Positions 46,434 through 55,290 of a stretch of DNA of 64,000 nucleotides are shown here, piece by piece. The stretch covers positions 250,501 through 314,500 of the forward strand of contig NZ_CP157804.1 in assembly GCF_040112705.1 (NCBI RefSeq), written 5' to 3'. Under the pieces are notes generated by a model. It had not been told where the DNA came from and did not search any database. It saw only the letters and a program-made list of their open reading frames with translations. Source of the DNA: Flagellimonas sp. MMG031 (GTDB lineage: Bacteria > Bacteroidota > Bacteroidia > Flavobacteriales > Flavobacteriaceae). The translations under genes and the position numbers were made by a program. Each line of letters begins with the position of its first letter. Position 1 is the first letter of the stretch.

Positions 46434-46554
46434 ACAAGGATAACCCTTTATTTTTAATGAGTCTTAAACCGCCTTAAAACAAAGGGCTCATTTTTAAAAC
46501 CCCCTAAAATTCAGTACCTTTATAGGGTATAATTGGATTAAAATCATAGTATTT

Positions 46555-47073
46555 ATGAAAGATATAGCAAGACAAAGTATGAGCATTAAAGTGGAGTCCA
46601 TGGATTTGCTCAACGGACAGATAAAAATGGAGGCCCACGCCTCGGCAACCTATTTGGCCATGGCCTCTTGGTGCGAACAGAACGGTTTTTTCACCAGCGC
46701 CAAATTCTTCTTCAAGCAAGCTGAGGAGGAACGTGAGCACATGATGAAAATCTTTAACTTTTTGGTGGATACGGGTGGCAACCCCATTTCTCCAGAGGTT
46801 ACGGGCATCAATCACGATTATTCCTCCATCGTCGATGTTTTTGAATCTACCTTGGAGCACGAGGTGAAAGTGACCAAATCCATCCATAACATCGTAAAAA
46901 AAGCTAGGGAGATTGGTGATTTTGCCACAGAACGTTTCTTGGATTGGTTTGTAATGGAGCAGGTAGAAGAAGAAAACACCATCAGGGATATCTTGGATAT
47001 GATCGAAGTGACCGGCACCGAAGGTGTAGGCCTGCAAATGATCGATAACCAAGTTGCCAATTGGATTGAGTAA
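46555..47073 (+). CDS. Ferritin
   Basis: 172 aa, bacterial non-haem ferritin (FtnA type). Four-helix bundle with ferroxidase ligands visible: Glu in NGQIKMEAHASATY, Glu-Glu-x-x-His in FFKQAEEEREHMMK, and the C-terminal EQVEEENTIRDIL. It stores iron as ferric mineral in a 24-subunit cage. A box TACCTTTA (one mismatch from the -7 consensus) lies about 33 bases upstream. Ends at a bidirectional terminator. Confidence 0.95.
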   Translation: MKDIARQSMSIKVESMDLLNGQIKMEAHASATYLAMASWCEQNGFFTSAKFFFKQAEEEREHMMKIFNFLVDTGGNPISPEVTGINHDYSSIVDVFESTLEHEVKVTKSIHNIVKKAREIGDFATERFLDWFVMEQVEEENTIRDILDMIEVTGTEGVGLQMIDNQVANWIE

Positions 47074-47092
47074 ACCACAAAATTAAGTATAG

Positions 47093-47118
47093 AAAAAGGG
47101 GCCGCTTGGCCCCTTTTT
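47093..47118. terminator. Bidirectional rho-independent terminator
   Basis: Stem GGGGCC / GGCCCC with loop GCTT, flanked by AAAAA and TTTTT; separates the convergent ferritin and metallopeptidase genes. Confidence 0.85.
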
Positions 47119-47137
47119 ATTTTATTTCATTTAGCTG

Positions 47138-47839
47138 TTAATCCCTGCCACCGAAGACCTGAAAAGCCCAGTACAACAGGGAAGCCAATGCACCCAAAGC
47201 AGCAACCACATAGGTTCTTGCGGCCCATTTTAGGGCGTCTTCGGCACCTGCATGTTCTTGCTGGCTTACCATGTTCTTCTGCTTGAGCCATACCAAGGCC
47301 CTTTTACTGGCATCGTATTCAACAGGAAGGGTCACAAAACTGAACAAAGTCGCAAAACCCATCATGATCAATCCGGCTACGGCGATGTAAAAACCGATGC
47401 CTCCCGCCACGCCTGTGGCGGCCATCAGCATAATACCCCCAAATACCACCCAGGTAGACATACCGGAGGTAACGCTTACCACGGGCACCAATTTAGATCG
47501 CATGGTCAACCACTCATAAGCCTGTGCATGCTGAACAGCGTGGCCGCATTCGTGAGCCGCTACTGCGGCTGCAGCTGCATTGCGCTGATTGTACACTCCT
47601 TCACTCAGGTTTACAGTCTTATCCTTTGGATTGTAATGGTCTGTTAGCATTCCGGGAGTGGATATCACCTTTACATCCCGAATACCGTGGTCATCGAGCA
47701 TTTTTTGGGCGATTTCGGCGCCGCTCATGCCATTCCTCAAATGAACCTTGGAATATTGCTTAAACTTACTTTTCAATCGGCTGCTTACCAACCAGCTCAC
47801 TAGGGCAATTCCACCAATCAATATATAATATGTCATCAT
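47138..47839 (-). CDS. Zinc metallopeptidase, YugP family
   Basis: 233 aa from ATG-ATG at 47839. N-terminal membrane helix, then NLSEGVYNQRNAAAAAVAAHECGHAVQHA with the HExxH-like zinc motif written HECGH (residues about 112-116), followed by two or three more helices. Matches the YugP/DUF (zinc_peptidase_2) family of membrane neutral proteases of unknown substrate. Stand-alone gene. Confidence 0.92.
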   Translation of the reverse strand: MMTYYILIGGIALVSWLVSSRLKSKFKQYSKVHLRNGMSGAEIAQKMLDDHGIRDVKVISTPGMLTDHYNPKDKTVNLSEGVYNQRNAAAAAVAAHECGHAVQHAQAYEWLTMRSKLVPVVSVTSGMSTWVVFGGIMLMAATGVAGGIGFYIAVAGLIMMGFATLFSFVTLPVEYDASKRALVWLKQKNMVSQQEHAGAEDALKWAARTYVVAALGALASLLYWAFQVFGGRD

Positions 47840-47880
47840 AGCTTTTTCATTTTATACAAACTAATATACTACATAAAAGC

Positions 47881-47907
47881 AAAAACCCCGCCAAATAGGG
47901 TCGGGGT
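47881..47907 (-). terminator. Terminator of the alanine dehydrogenase gene
   Basis: On the minus strand: stem ACCCCG / CGGGGT with an 11-base loop followed by TTTT, 27 bases beyond the ald stop. Confidence 0.7.
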
Positions 47908-47933
47908 AATTTTGCTGTCAAAATGTTAGTGGA

Positions 47934-49034
47934 TCATGCCATCACAGGCTCCAACTGAAAGGTTTCGGCAATTTCTTTGTAAACTACCTCACCTTCTACC
48001 ACATTCAATCCCTTTTCCAAGGATTTGTCCAATTTACAGGCACTTCGCCATCCCATGTTCGCCAATTTTAGCACATAGGGCAGTGTTACATTCGTCAAGG
48101 CAACAGTAGAAGTATAAGGCACTGCCCCTGGCATATTGGCTACACAGTAATGGACCACATCATCAATTATATAGATGGGGTCTTCATGTGTGGTTGGTTT
48201 AGTGGTTTCCACACATCCGCCTTGATCTACCGCCACATCAACAATTACGGTTCCCGGATGCATGTCCTTGAGCATGTCCCTGGTAATTAAGTTGGGTGCT
48301 TTTGCTCCTTTCAACAGGACTCCACCAATGATCAAGTCGTGTGTTTTGATATATTTTCTGATATTGAATTCGTTGGAAAAACCAGTAATCACATGGCTGG
48401 GCATAATATCGTTGACATATCTGAGACGTTTCATGTTCACATCCAAAATCGTAACCTGTGCCCCTAACCCTGCTGCCATTTTAGCAGCCTGAATGCCAAC
48501 CGTACCGGCACCAAGGACCAAAACTCGCCCAGGGGACACCCCTGGTACTCCGCCCAAAAGCACACCTTTGCCTTTTACGGGCTTCTCCAAATATTTGGCG
48601 CCCTGTTGTATTGCCATTCTACCGGCAACTTCGGACATTGGAGTTAGCAATGGTAATGTACCGTCTTCGTCCTCAACGGTTTCATAAGCAATACAGATGG
48701 ATTTACTCCTGATCATAGCCTTGGTTAAGGCCTCGCTGGAAGCAAAATGAAAATAGGTAAACACTATTTGACCTTCCTGAATCAAATGGTACTCCTCCGC
48801 AATGGGCTCTTTCACCTTTACGATCATATCGCTCATGGCATACACCTGACCAATGGTATCCAAAATAGTGGCCCCTGCCTGTTGGTAATCCTGGTTAAAA
48901 AAACCACTTCCTTCGCCAGCACCCGATTGCACATACACGGTGTGGTTGTTCTTGACCAATTCAAAGACCCCGGCAGGCGTCATGCCGACCCGACTCTCGT
49001 TGTTCTTGATTTCTTTAGGTATTCCAACAGTCAT
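47934..49034 (-). CDS. ald: Alanine dehydrogenase
   Basis: 366 aa from ATG 49034, where the conserved start TVGIPKEIKNNESRVGMTP begins; 20 more codons upstream are not conserved. The NAD-binding loop VLGAGTVGIQAAKMAAGLGA lies near 175-194 and the C-terminal VHYCVANMPGAVPYTST contains the catalytic segment. Reversible NAD-linked deamination of L-alanine to pyruvate. A CAACTTTG box about 15 bases upstream of the ATG is a likely -7 element. The upstream region (49035-49408) has no gene but an inverted repeat, a terminator and a palindromic repeat. Confidence 0.95.
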   Translation of the reverse strand: MTVGIPKEIKNNESRVGMTPAGVFELVKNNHTVYVQSGAGEGSGFFNQDYQQAGATILDTIGQVYAMSDMIVKVKEPIAEEYHLIQEGQIVFTYFHFASSEALTKAMIRSKSICIAYETVEDEDGTLPLLTPMSEVAGRMAIQQGAKYLEKPVKGKGVLLGGVPGVSPGRVLVLGAGTVGIQAAKMAAGLGAQVTILDVNMKRLRYVNDIMPSHVITGFSNEFNIRKYIKTHDLIIGGVLLKGAKAPNLITRDMLKDMHPGTVIVDVAVDQGGCVETTKPTTHEDPIYIIDDVVHYCVANMPGAVPYTSTVALTNVTLPYVLKLANMGWRSACKLDKSLEKGLNVVEGEVVYKEIAETFQLEPVMA

Positions 49035-49149
49035 TTTGTTGCTTTTAATGGTTGATGTGTCAAAGTTGAACAAAAAAATCAAATTAAAACGCAAAAATTC
49101 GATAAAATACAGGGGTCAATGGTTAAAAAAGGTATTTTTAACATCTATA

Positions 49150-49210
49150 CCCTATTTTAATAGGGGTTAATCATTCTTTTTTATATTTTTTTAAAGTGTG
49201 TACCCCTATT
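49150..49210. promoter_or_regulatory. Inverted repeat CCCTATT-TT-AATAGGG and a second half-site
   Basis: Perfect palindrome CCCTATTTTAATAGGG at 49150-49165 and the half-site ACCCCTATT at 49202-49210, all 115-175 bases upstream of ald. The pattern suits a dimeric regulator. Regulator unknown. Confidence 0.4.
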
Positions 49211-49236
49211 TTTTACACCTATACTGTTTTGAAAAT

Positions 49237-49266
49237 AAAAAAGCATGCCGAATGGCATGCTTTTTT
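49237..49266 (-). terminator. Terminator of leuS
   Basis: Perfect stem GCATGCC / GGCATGC with GAAT loop, flanked by A6 and T6, so it may work in both directions. Positioned 143 bases after the leuS stop on the minus strand, beyond the repeat at 49316. Confidence 0.85.
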
Positions 49267-49315
49267 AGGGTATTTCTATAAGAATCGTATTGATTTTATC
49301 GTAAGGTGATGTTTT

Positions 49316-49393
49316 CGTCAACCTGAACTTGATTCAGGTTCCCATAAAACTGATTTAATTGTATGAGATTCCAAATCAAGTTCGGAATGACAG
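49316..49393. repeat. 78-bp palindromic intergenic element
   Basis: Imperfect inverted repeat with arms of about 30 bases: left CGTCAACCTGAACTTGATTC onward (49316), right ATGAGATTCCAAATCAAGTT onward (49363). The left arm matches the element at 33839-33868 (reverse complement) in 28 of 30 bases. Same family as the 165-bp element. Confidence 0.85.
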
Positions 49394-49408
49394 CAACGAT
49401 GTTTCGGA

Positions 49409-52400
49409 TTACCCGACAATATTCACAATCTTGCCAGGCACCACAATGACTTTCTTGGGTTCCCTGCCCTGTAACTGCTCTTTTGTTTTTTCATGGGCCA
49501 AAACAGCGGCTTCAATCTCATCCTTGCCCATATCCAAGGGTAATTCCAATTTGAAACGCATTTTCCCATTAAAAGATATCGGATATTCCTTGCTGCTTTC
49601 CACCAAATACTTTTCCTCAAATGTAGGGAAGGGGGCTTCCGCAATAGATTCCGTATGCCCCAAACGACTCCACAGCTCTTCGGCTATATGGGGCGCATAA
49701 GGTGATACCAGAATAGCCAATGGCTCCAGAATAGCTTTACTGGTACATTTTTGGGCCGTCAATTCGTTAACACAGATCATAAAAGTGGATACAGAGGTGT
49801 TGAACGAAAAGTTCTCGATATCCTCTTCCACCTTTTTGATGGTTTTGTGCAAGGTTTTTAGATTTTCGGCAGTGGGTTCCGCTTCGGCTCCGCTCAGCGA
49901 CCCATTTGTATATGGCGCATACAACTTCCATAGTTTCTTTAAGAAGGAATGTACTCCTGTAATCCCCGCCGTATTCCAAGGCTTGGATTGCTCCAAGGGT
50001 CCCAAGAACATTTCGTACAAACGCAACGAGTCTGCCCCGTACTCCTCACAAATGGCATCGGGGTTGACGACATTGTATTTGGATTTGGACATTTTTTCGA
50101 CTTCGCGGCCTACGATATACTTTTCATTGTTTTCTGTCAAAATCAATCGCCCATTATCTGAAAAAAATAATGATTCTTTTAGTTCAGGTTGCCAGTTCAA
50201 AAACGCATCGATATCCAGTTCATCAGAACTATTGACCAAAGTTACATCAGCATGGATGGGTTGTGTATTATGAATATTAATGGAAATATTAATTAAATTA
50301 GGACCCAGTACCCCGCTCAGCGCAATTTTCAAGGTCTCCTTGAAATCTTCCAATACGTCTTTATCAATTTTAAGGGAATCAAAAAGACCTTTTGAAACAA
50401 ACACATCAGTTTTCTTATTTGAACGTTGTCCCTCACTACTATCAAAACCCGGAATATAATCCAGCCTATAAACAAACGCACTCGTCCCCGTAATCATCCC
50501 TTGGTTGATCAACTTTTGGGCAAACTCATCTTTGGGCACATAGCCCATATCGAACATAAACTTCTGCCAAAAACGGGAATACAACAAGTGGCCCGTAGCG
50601 TGCTCGCTACCTCCTATGTATAAGTCCACATCTTGCCAATAGTTGATGGCTTCTGGAGAGAAAATAGCCTCATCGTTCAGCGGGTCCATATACCTATTAA
50701 AGTATTGGGAACTTCCTGCCCAACCCGGCATGGTGTTTAACTCCAATGGGAAAACAGTTTTATGGTCAATCAAGTCATTGGAAACTACTTTTTTATTCTT
50801 CGCGTCCCATGCCCATTCTGTAGCATTGCCCAATGGTGGCTCACCTGTTTCGGTGGGGAGGTATTTTTCCACTTTGGGCAGTTCCAAAGGCAAATATTTT
50901 TCATCGATCATCTGCGGCATACCATCCACATAATACACGGGGAAGGGTTCCCCCCAATATCGCTGACGGCTAAATACGGCATCACGCAAACGATAATTCA
51001 CTTTGCCCTTGCCATGTCCGATTCGTTCCAATTCGGCAATGATTTTCTTCATCGCATCCTTGTAGGAAAGTCCGTTTAGAAAATCGGAATTCGCAATGAC
51101 GGTAGTTTCTTTGTCAGCGAAGGCCTCTTCGGAAATATCGACCCCTTCAAAAATATTGGGGATATCTATATTGTAATGTTTTGCAAAATCGTAGTCACGT
51201 TGATCGCCACAGGGCACAGCCATCACCGCACCGGTTCCATAGCTCGCCAGTACGTAGTCGCCAATCCAAATGGGAATGGGCTCCTTGGTGAACGGATGCT
51301 CTGCATATGCTCCTGTAAATACTCCGGAAATGGTTTTTACATCGGCCATACGATCACGTTCGGACCGTTTTGCCGTGGCTTCCACATAAGCCTCCACCTC
51401 AGCTTTTTGTTCTGGCGTAGTGATTTTAGCCACCAGCTCATGCTCCGGGGCCAAGGTCATAAAACTTACCCCAAAAATGGTATCGGGACGGGTGGTGAAG
51501 ACTTCTATCTCGTAAGGCTTCTCGACTGCGCTCGAAGTGACATCGTCATTCGAAATCACCTCTTGGTCGCTTCGACTACGCTCAGCGTCCAATACATTAA
51601 AAGTAACGGATGCCCCAACCGAGCGTCCAATCCAATTGGTTTGGGAATCTTTTAGTGGTTGTGGCCAATCAATTTTATCCAATCCGTCCAATAAACGCTG
51701 TGCGTATGCGGTAATACGCATACTCCATTGCGTCATTTTTTTGCGGATCACGGGATGACCACCACGCTCGGAAACTCCGTTTACGATTTCATCGTTCGCC
51801 AAAACGGTTCCCAAGGCAGGACACCAGTTTACTTCGGTATCCGCCAAATAGGTCAATCGATAATTTAACAGGATTTCCTGTTTTTCTTTTTCTGAATACG
51901 CATTCCAGGTCGCTGCATCAAAACTTGGGGTGTCATCATCACAAGCGGCTTCGACATTGATATTTCCCTCTTTTTCAAAAATGGAAATCAAACTATCAAT
52001 GTTTTCAGCTTTATCGGATTTCTTGTTGTACCAAGCGTTGAACAATTGGATAAAAATCCATTGCGTCCATTTATAATATTGTGGATTTGAGGTTCGCACT
52101 TCGCGGCTCCAATCAAAAGAAAAACCAAGCTGGTCCAGTTGCTCACGGTACCGGTTGATGTTATTTTCCGTAGTAATGGCCGGATGCTGACCCGTTTGAA
52201 TGGCGTACTGCTCAGCAGGTAATCCAAAGGAATCGTAGCCCATGGGATGCAACACATTGAACCCCTTGTGACGTTTATAACGTGAATAGATGTCCGTTGC
52301 TATGTAACCCAGCGGATGCCCTACGTGCAACCCTGCACCGGACGGGTAGGGAAACATCGACAATGCATAAAATTTAGGCTTGTCGGAATCGTTGGATGCC

Positions 52401-52468
52401 TTAAAGGTTTCGTTTTCTGCCCAATACTTCTGCCATTTGGCCTCAATCTCGCGGAAATCGTAATTCAT
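49409..52468 (-). CDS. leuS: Leucyl-tRNA synthetase with in-frame repeat insertions
   Basis: 1019 aa, longer than the roughly 930-970 aa I expect in this class. HIGH motif in MFPYPSGAGLHVGHPLGY near residue 40, CP1 editing domain with FTTRPDTIFG near 325, KMSKS in REVEKMSKSKYNVVNP near 820 and a C-terminal anticodon-binding domain. Residues about 292-317 (LDAERSRSDQEVISNDDVTS) are encoded by the palindromic repeat at 51519-51590. Residues about 856-862 (SLSGAEA) come from a shorter copy at 49881-49900. A further stretch of about 45 residues near 700-735 also seems extra. Catalytic motifs are intact, so the enzyme should work. Confidence 0.95.
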   Translation of the reverse strand: MNYDFREIEAKWQKYWAENETFKASNDSDKPKFYALSMFPYPSGAGLHVGHPLGYIATDIYSRYKRHKGFNVLHPMGYDSFGLPAEQYAIQTGQHPAITTENNINRYREQLDQLGFSFDWSREVRTSNPQYYKWTQWIFIQLFNAWYNKKSDKAENIDSLISIFEKEGNINVEAACDDDTPSFDAATWNAYSEKEKQEILLNYRLTYLADTEVNWCPALGTVLANDEIVNGVSERGGHPVIRKKMTQWSMRITAYAQRLLDGLDKIDWPQPLKDSQTNWIGRSVGASVTFNVLDAERSRSDQEVISNDDVTSSAVEKPYEIEVFTTRPDTIFGVSFMTLAPEHELVAKITTPEQKAEVEAYVEATAKRSERDRMADVKTISGVFTGAYAEHPFTKEPIPIWIGDYVLASYGTGAVMAVPCGDQRDYDFAKHYNIDIPNIFEGVDISEEAFADKETTVIANSDFLNGLSYKDAMKKIIAELERIGHGKGKVNYRLRDAVFSRQRYWGEPFPVYYVDGMPQMIDEKYLPLELPKVEKYLPTETGEPPLGNATEWAWDAKNKKVVSNDLIDHKTVFPLELNTMPGWAGSSQYFNRYMDPLNDEAIFSPEAINYWQDVDLYIGGSEHATGHLLYSRFWQKFMFDMGYVPKDEFAQKLINQGMITGTSAFVYRLDYIPGFDSSEGQRSNKKTDVFVSKGLFDSLKIDKDVLEDFKETLKIALSGVLGPNLINISINIHNTQPIHADVTLVNSSDELDIDAFLNWQPELKESLFFSDNGRLILTENNEKYIVGREVEKMSKSKYNVVNPDAICEEYGADSLRLYEMFLGPLEQSKPWNTAGITGVHSFLKKLWKLYAPYTNGSLSGAEAEPTAENLKTLHKTIKKVEEDIENFSFNTSVSTFMICVNELTAQKCTSKAILEPLAILVSPYAPHIAEELWSRLGHTESIAEAPFPTFEEKYLVESSKEYPISFNGKMRFKLELPLDMGKDEIEAAVLAHEKTKEQLQGREPKKVIVVPGKIVNIVG
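49881..49900. repeat. Short palindromic repeat copy inside leuS
   Basis: GCTTCGGCTCCGCTCAGCGA differs at only two of 19 bases from the unit at 51569-51587. It is read in a different frame (peptide SLSGAEA), while the AERSRS frame is closed here. Confidence 0.7.
51519..51590. repeat. Palindromic repeat inserted in frame in leuS
   Basis: TTCTCGACTGCGCTCGAA at 51519-51536 is identical to bases at 32006 onward in the intergenic 117-bp element; counting six following bases, 23 of 24 agree. A second unit, CGCTTCGACTACGCTCAGCG (51568-51587), follows after 31 bases. On the leuS strand it is translated, giving the peptide AERSRS. Confidence 0.85.
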
Positions 52469-52557
52469 TGTTAATCTTGTTCAATTTCGTGTGCAAAAAT
52501 AGGTTTAATCCCCTAAATACAATTTACTTTTCTATTTTTACGTACTGATTCTACCGT

Positions 52558-53436
52558 ATGAGCCAATATATTGAACGATATCAGCGCCGAAAACTGATTT
52601 CCTCCTATTTTTCCGTGGCTTTGAGCATTGCCTTGGTCCTATTTCTATTGGGTGTCTTGGGTCTTTTGGTGCTCAATACCAAAAAATTGGCCGACCACTT
52701 TAAGGAACAGATAACCATTTCAGTGTACTTGAAGGATACGGCCAAACCCGTTGAAATCGACCAATTGCAAAAAAGCCTTGCCCTTGCCGAGTACACCAAA
52801 TCGGCAGCCTATATTTCCAAAGAAGATGCCGCAGAACAGTATAGTGAGGACATCGGAGAAAACTTTGTGGAGTTTTTAGGGTACAACCCCCTTAAAAATT
52901 CCATTGATGTCAACCTAAAGGCTGACTTTGTATCGCCACAACAGATTGATGAGATTGCTGCCGAGATTACCGAAAAAGCATACGTGGATGAAGTAAGCTA
53001 CGATAAACCCTTGATTTCGTTGCTGAACAACAATGCCCGGAAAATAAGCCTTTGGATTTTGGTGGCCAGTGCCGTGTTTACACTCATCGCCGTGTTGCTT
53101 ATCAATAGCTCCATTCGCCTGTCCATTTACTCCAAACGGTTTATCATCAAAACCATGCAAATGGTGGGTGCCACTAAGACCTTTATCCGCAGGCCCTTTA
53201 TTTGGACCAACATTAAGCTGGGCATGGCAGGCGCCGTTGTTGCCCTTATCGGGTTGGGCGTTTTGGTGTACTACATCGACAAAAATTTCCCCGAACTGAA
53301 CTTGTTACAGGATTACATAGTCCTCATACTTTTGTTTGTTGGTGTTTTTGGTTTGGGGGTAATCATTTCTTGGGCCAGCACGCATTTTGCCACCCAACGT
53401 TTTTTAAACTTAAGGACGGACGATCTTTATTATTAA
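52558..53436 (+). CDS. ftsX: Cell-division protein FtsX
   Basis: 292 aa. One N-terminal helix (about 20-42), an extracellular domain (about 45-165: ITISVYLKDTAKPVEI and YISKEDAAEQY), then three helices, with the conserved MQMVGATKTFIRRPFIW near 200. FtsX is the membrane part of the FtsEX complex that activates cell-wall hydrolases at the septum. The ATPase FtsE is not adjacent. First gene of ftsX-DUF3098-uppP-truB, divergent from leuS. Confidence 0.93.
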   Translation: MSQYIERYQRRKLISSYFSVALSIALVLFLLGVLGLLVLNTKKLADHFKEQITISVYLKDTAKPVEIDQLQKSLALAEYTKSAAYISKEDAAEQYSEDIGENFVEFLGYNPLKNSIDVNLKADFVSPQQIDEIAAEITEKAYVDEVSYDKPLISLLNNNARKISLWILVASAVFTLIAVLLINSSIRLSIYSKRFIIKTMQMVGATKTFIRRPFIWTNIKLGMAGAVVALIGLGVLVYYIDKNFPELNLLQDYIVLILLFVGVFGLGVIISWASTHFATQRFLNLRTDDLYY

Positions 53437-53445
53437 CTTTGCGAC

Positions 53446-53712
53446 ATGAGCAAGAACAACAAAAACGGTCAAAAACCGACAAAGGAGTTTGTTTTTCAAC
53501 GAAAAAACTACCTCTTTCTCTTCATCGGCATTGCCTTTATAGCCCTTGGTTATATTTTGATGAGTGGAGGCGGAAGCGACGACCCAGAGGTTTTCAATCC
53601 CGAGATCTACAATTTTAGACGGATACGCCTTGCGCCGACCTTGATCTTGATAGGGCTTGGCATTCAGGTCTATGCCATTTTGTTGAATCCTAACAAGAAA
53701 AACAAAGAGTAA
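53446..53712 (+). CDS. DUF3098 membrane protein
   Basis: 88 aa with two hydrophobic helices (about 27-45 and 63-81) and a lysine-rich start. YLFLFIGIAFIALGYILMSGGGSDDPEVFNPEIY (first part YLFLFIGIAF, then GYILMSGGGSDDPEVFNP) is the DUF3098 pattern, a Bacteroidota-specific family normally placed between ftsX and uppP. Function unknown. A TAACTTTG box at 53434-53441 ends four bases before the ATG, so it may also be transcribed leaderless from within the operon. Confidence 0.88.
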   Translation: MSKNNKNGQKPTKEFVFQRKNYLFLFIGIAFIALGYILMSGGGSDDPEVFNPEIYNFRRIRLAPTLILIGLGIQVYAILLNPNKKNKE

Positions 53713-53713
53713 T

Positions 53714-54541
53714 TTGGAATTGATCGATGCCATTATCCTTGGGATTATTCAGGGATTGACCGAATTTTTGCCAGTTTCCTCCAGCGGTCATTTAGAATTG
53801 GGAAAAGCCATTTTGGGCGCACAGGCCGTTCCCGAAGAAAGTTTGTTGTTCACCGTCATCCTTCACTTTGCCACTGCCTTGAGTACGTTAGTGGTATTTC
53901 GGAAAGATGTTTTTGAAATTTTAAAGGGCCTATTTCAATTCAAATGGAACGAGGAAACCCAGTTTTCCTTAAAAATTATCATCTCCATGATACCTGCCGC
54001 CTTGGTCGGTCTTTTTTTGAATGATTTTATTGAGGTCTTTTTCGATGGTGCCATTGTGATTGTGGGCATCATGTTGATCATTACTGCATTTTTATTGTAT
54101 TTGGCAGATTTGGCCAAAACCACCGATAAAAACGTATCCTTCCGCAGCGCATTTGCTATTGGCATGGCGCAAGCCGTAGCCATACTTCCCGGAATTTCCA
54201 GAAGTGGCGCCACAATTTCAGCTGCGGTTCTCTTGGGGGTTGATAAGACCAAATCAGCACGTTTTTCCTTTTTGATGGTAGTTCCGTTGATCTTGGGCAA
54301 AGTGGCCAAAGATTTGATGGGAGGGGAAATTTCCTTTCATGGCGACCAAGCTGTGGCCATGGGTGCGGGATTTGTTGCTGCCTTTATTGCAGGACTTGCC
54401 GCCTGTACGTGGATGATCAAACTGGTGCGACAAAGCAAACTTACCTATTTTGCCATTTACTGTTTGGTTGTGGGCCTCATAGCTCTTGCGTGGAGTATTT
54501 GGGATAGATCAGTATATTTGCCACAAACCCCAAGTTTTTGA
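53714..54541 (+). CDS. uppP: Undecaprenyl-diphosphatase
   Basis: 275 aa from TTG 53714, one base after the DUF3098 stop; no better start exists because the conserved region begins ELIDAIILGIIQGLTEFLPV. About eight helices; catalytic motifs GLTEFLPVSSSGHLELG and LPGISRSGATI match BacA/UppP. It dephosphorylates undecaprenyl diphosphate to recycle the lipid carrier for cell-wall and glycan synthesis, and can give bacitracin tolerance. The stop overlaps the truB start by four bases. Confidence 0.95.
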   Translation: MELIDAIILGIIQGLTEFLPVSSSGHLELGKAILGAQAVPEESLLFTVILHFATALSTLVVFRKDVFEILKGLFQFKWNEETQFSLKIIISMIPAALVGLFLNDFIEVFFDGAIVIVGIMLIITAFLLYLADLAKTTDKNVSFRSAFAIGMAQAVAILPGISRSGATISAAVLLGVDKTKSARFSFLMVVPLILGKVAKDLMGGEISFHGDQAVAMGAGFVAAFIAGLAACTWMIKLVRQSKLTYFAIYCLVVGLIALAWSIWDRSVYLPQTPSF

Positions 54542-55242
54542 ACACCAAAGAAGATTTCTTGAACGGTCAGATACTCTTGATCGACAAACCCTTGGAATGG
54601 AGTTCGTTCCAAGCGGTGAATGCCCTTAAATGGGCGATTCGCAAAAAATTTAGCCTTAAAAAAATCAAAATTGGCCATGCCGGGACCCTTGATCCGTTGG
54701 CCACGGGTCTATTGATTATCTGCACCGGTAAATTCACCAAAAAAATTCCGGAGCTTCAAGGACAAGTGAAAGAGTACACGGGAACCTTCACTTTGGGCGC
54801 CACTACGCCTTCCTACGATATGGAAACCGAAGTGAACGAAACCTTTCCCACAAATCATCTTTCCGATAAGCTCATTCACGAAGCCACAAAGTCATTTTTG
54901 GGCGAAATTGAACAAGTACCGCCCATCTTTTCAGCCTTAAAAAAGGATGGAAAACGATTGTACGAATTGGCCCGTGAAGGGAAGCAAGTGGAGATAAAAT
55001 CAAGGAAAATCGAGATTTTGGAATTTGAGATTACCCGAATTGCCCTTCCCGAAGTGGATTTTAGGGTGGTTTGCAGCAAAGGAACCTACATCCGTTCCTT
55101 GGCCCACGATTTTGGAAAGGCAGTGGGTTCGGGTGCCTACTTATCTAAGCTCAGAAGAACCAAAATAGGGGATTTCAACGTAGATAATGCTACAACGCCC
55201 CAAATGTTCAAGGAGAGATTAGGGGTAAACACCTCAACCTAG
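54538..55242 (+). CDS. truB: tRNA pseudouridine(55) synthase
   Basis: 234 aa from TTG 54538, overlapping the uppP stop. Motifs: LLIDKPLEWSSFQAVNALK, the catalytic Asp in GHAGTLDPLATGLL, VKEYTGTFTLGATTPSYD and GTYIRSLAHDFG. Makes pseudouridine at U55 in the T-loop of tRNAs. The C-terminal PUA-like extension is short, as common in this phylum. Last gene of the ftsX operon. Confidence 0.95.
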   Translation: MNTKEDFLNGQILLIDKPLEWSSFQAVNALKWAIRKKFSLKKIKIGHAGTLDPLATGLLIICTGKFTKKIPELQGQVKEYTGTFTLGATTPSYDMETEVNETFPTNHLSDKLIHEATKSFLGEIEQVPPIFSALKKDGKRLYELAREGKQVEIKSRKIEILEFEITRIALPEVDFRVVCSKGTYIRSLAHDFGKAVGSGAYLSKLRRTKIGDFNVDNATTPQMFKERLGVNTST

Positions 55243-55290
55243 AGGGGTTGGGATAAAATATTTTAGAAAAAAAGCGGTTATAGTTAAACC

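Noticed and set aside
54538..54540. TTG start codons for uppP and truB as errors
   Set aside because: Conserved protein starts fall exactly there and the genes overlap or abut as in a coupled operon.
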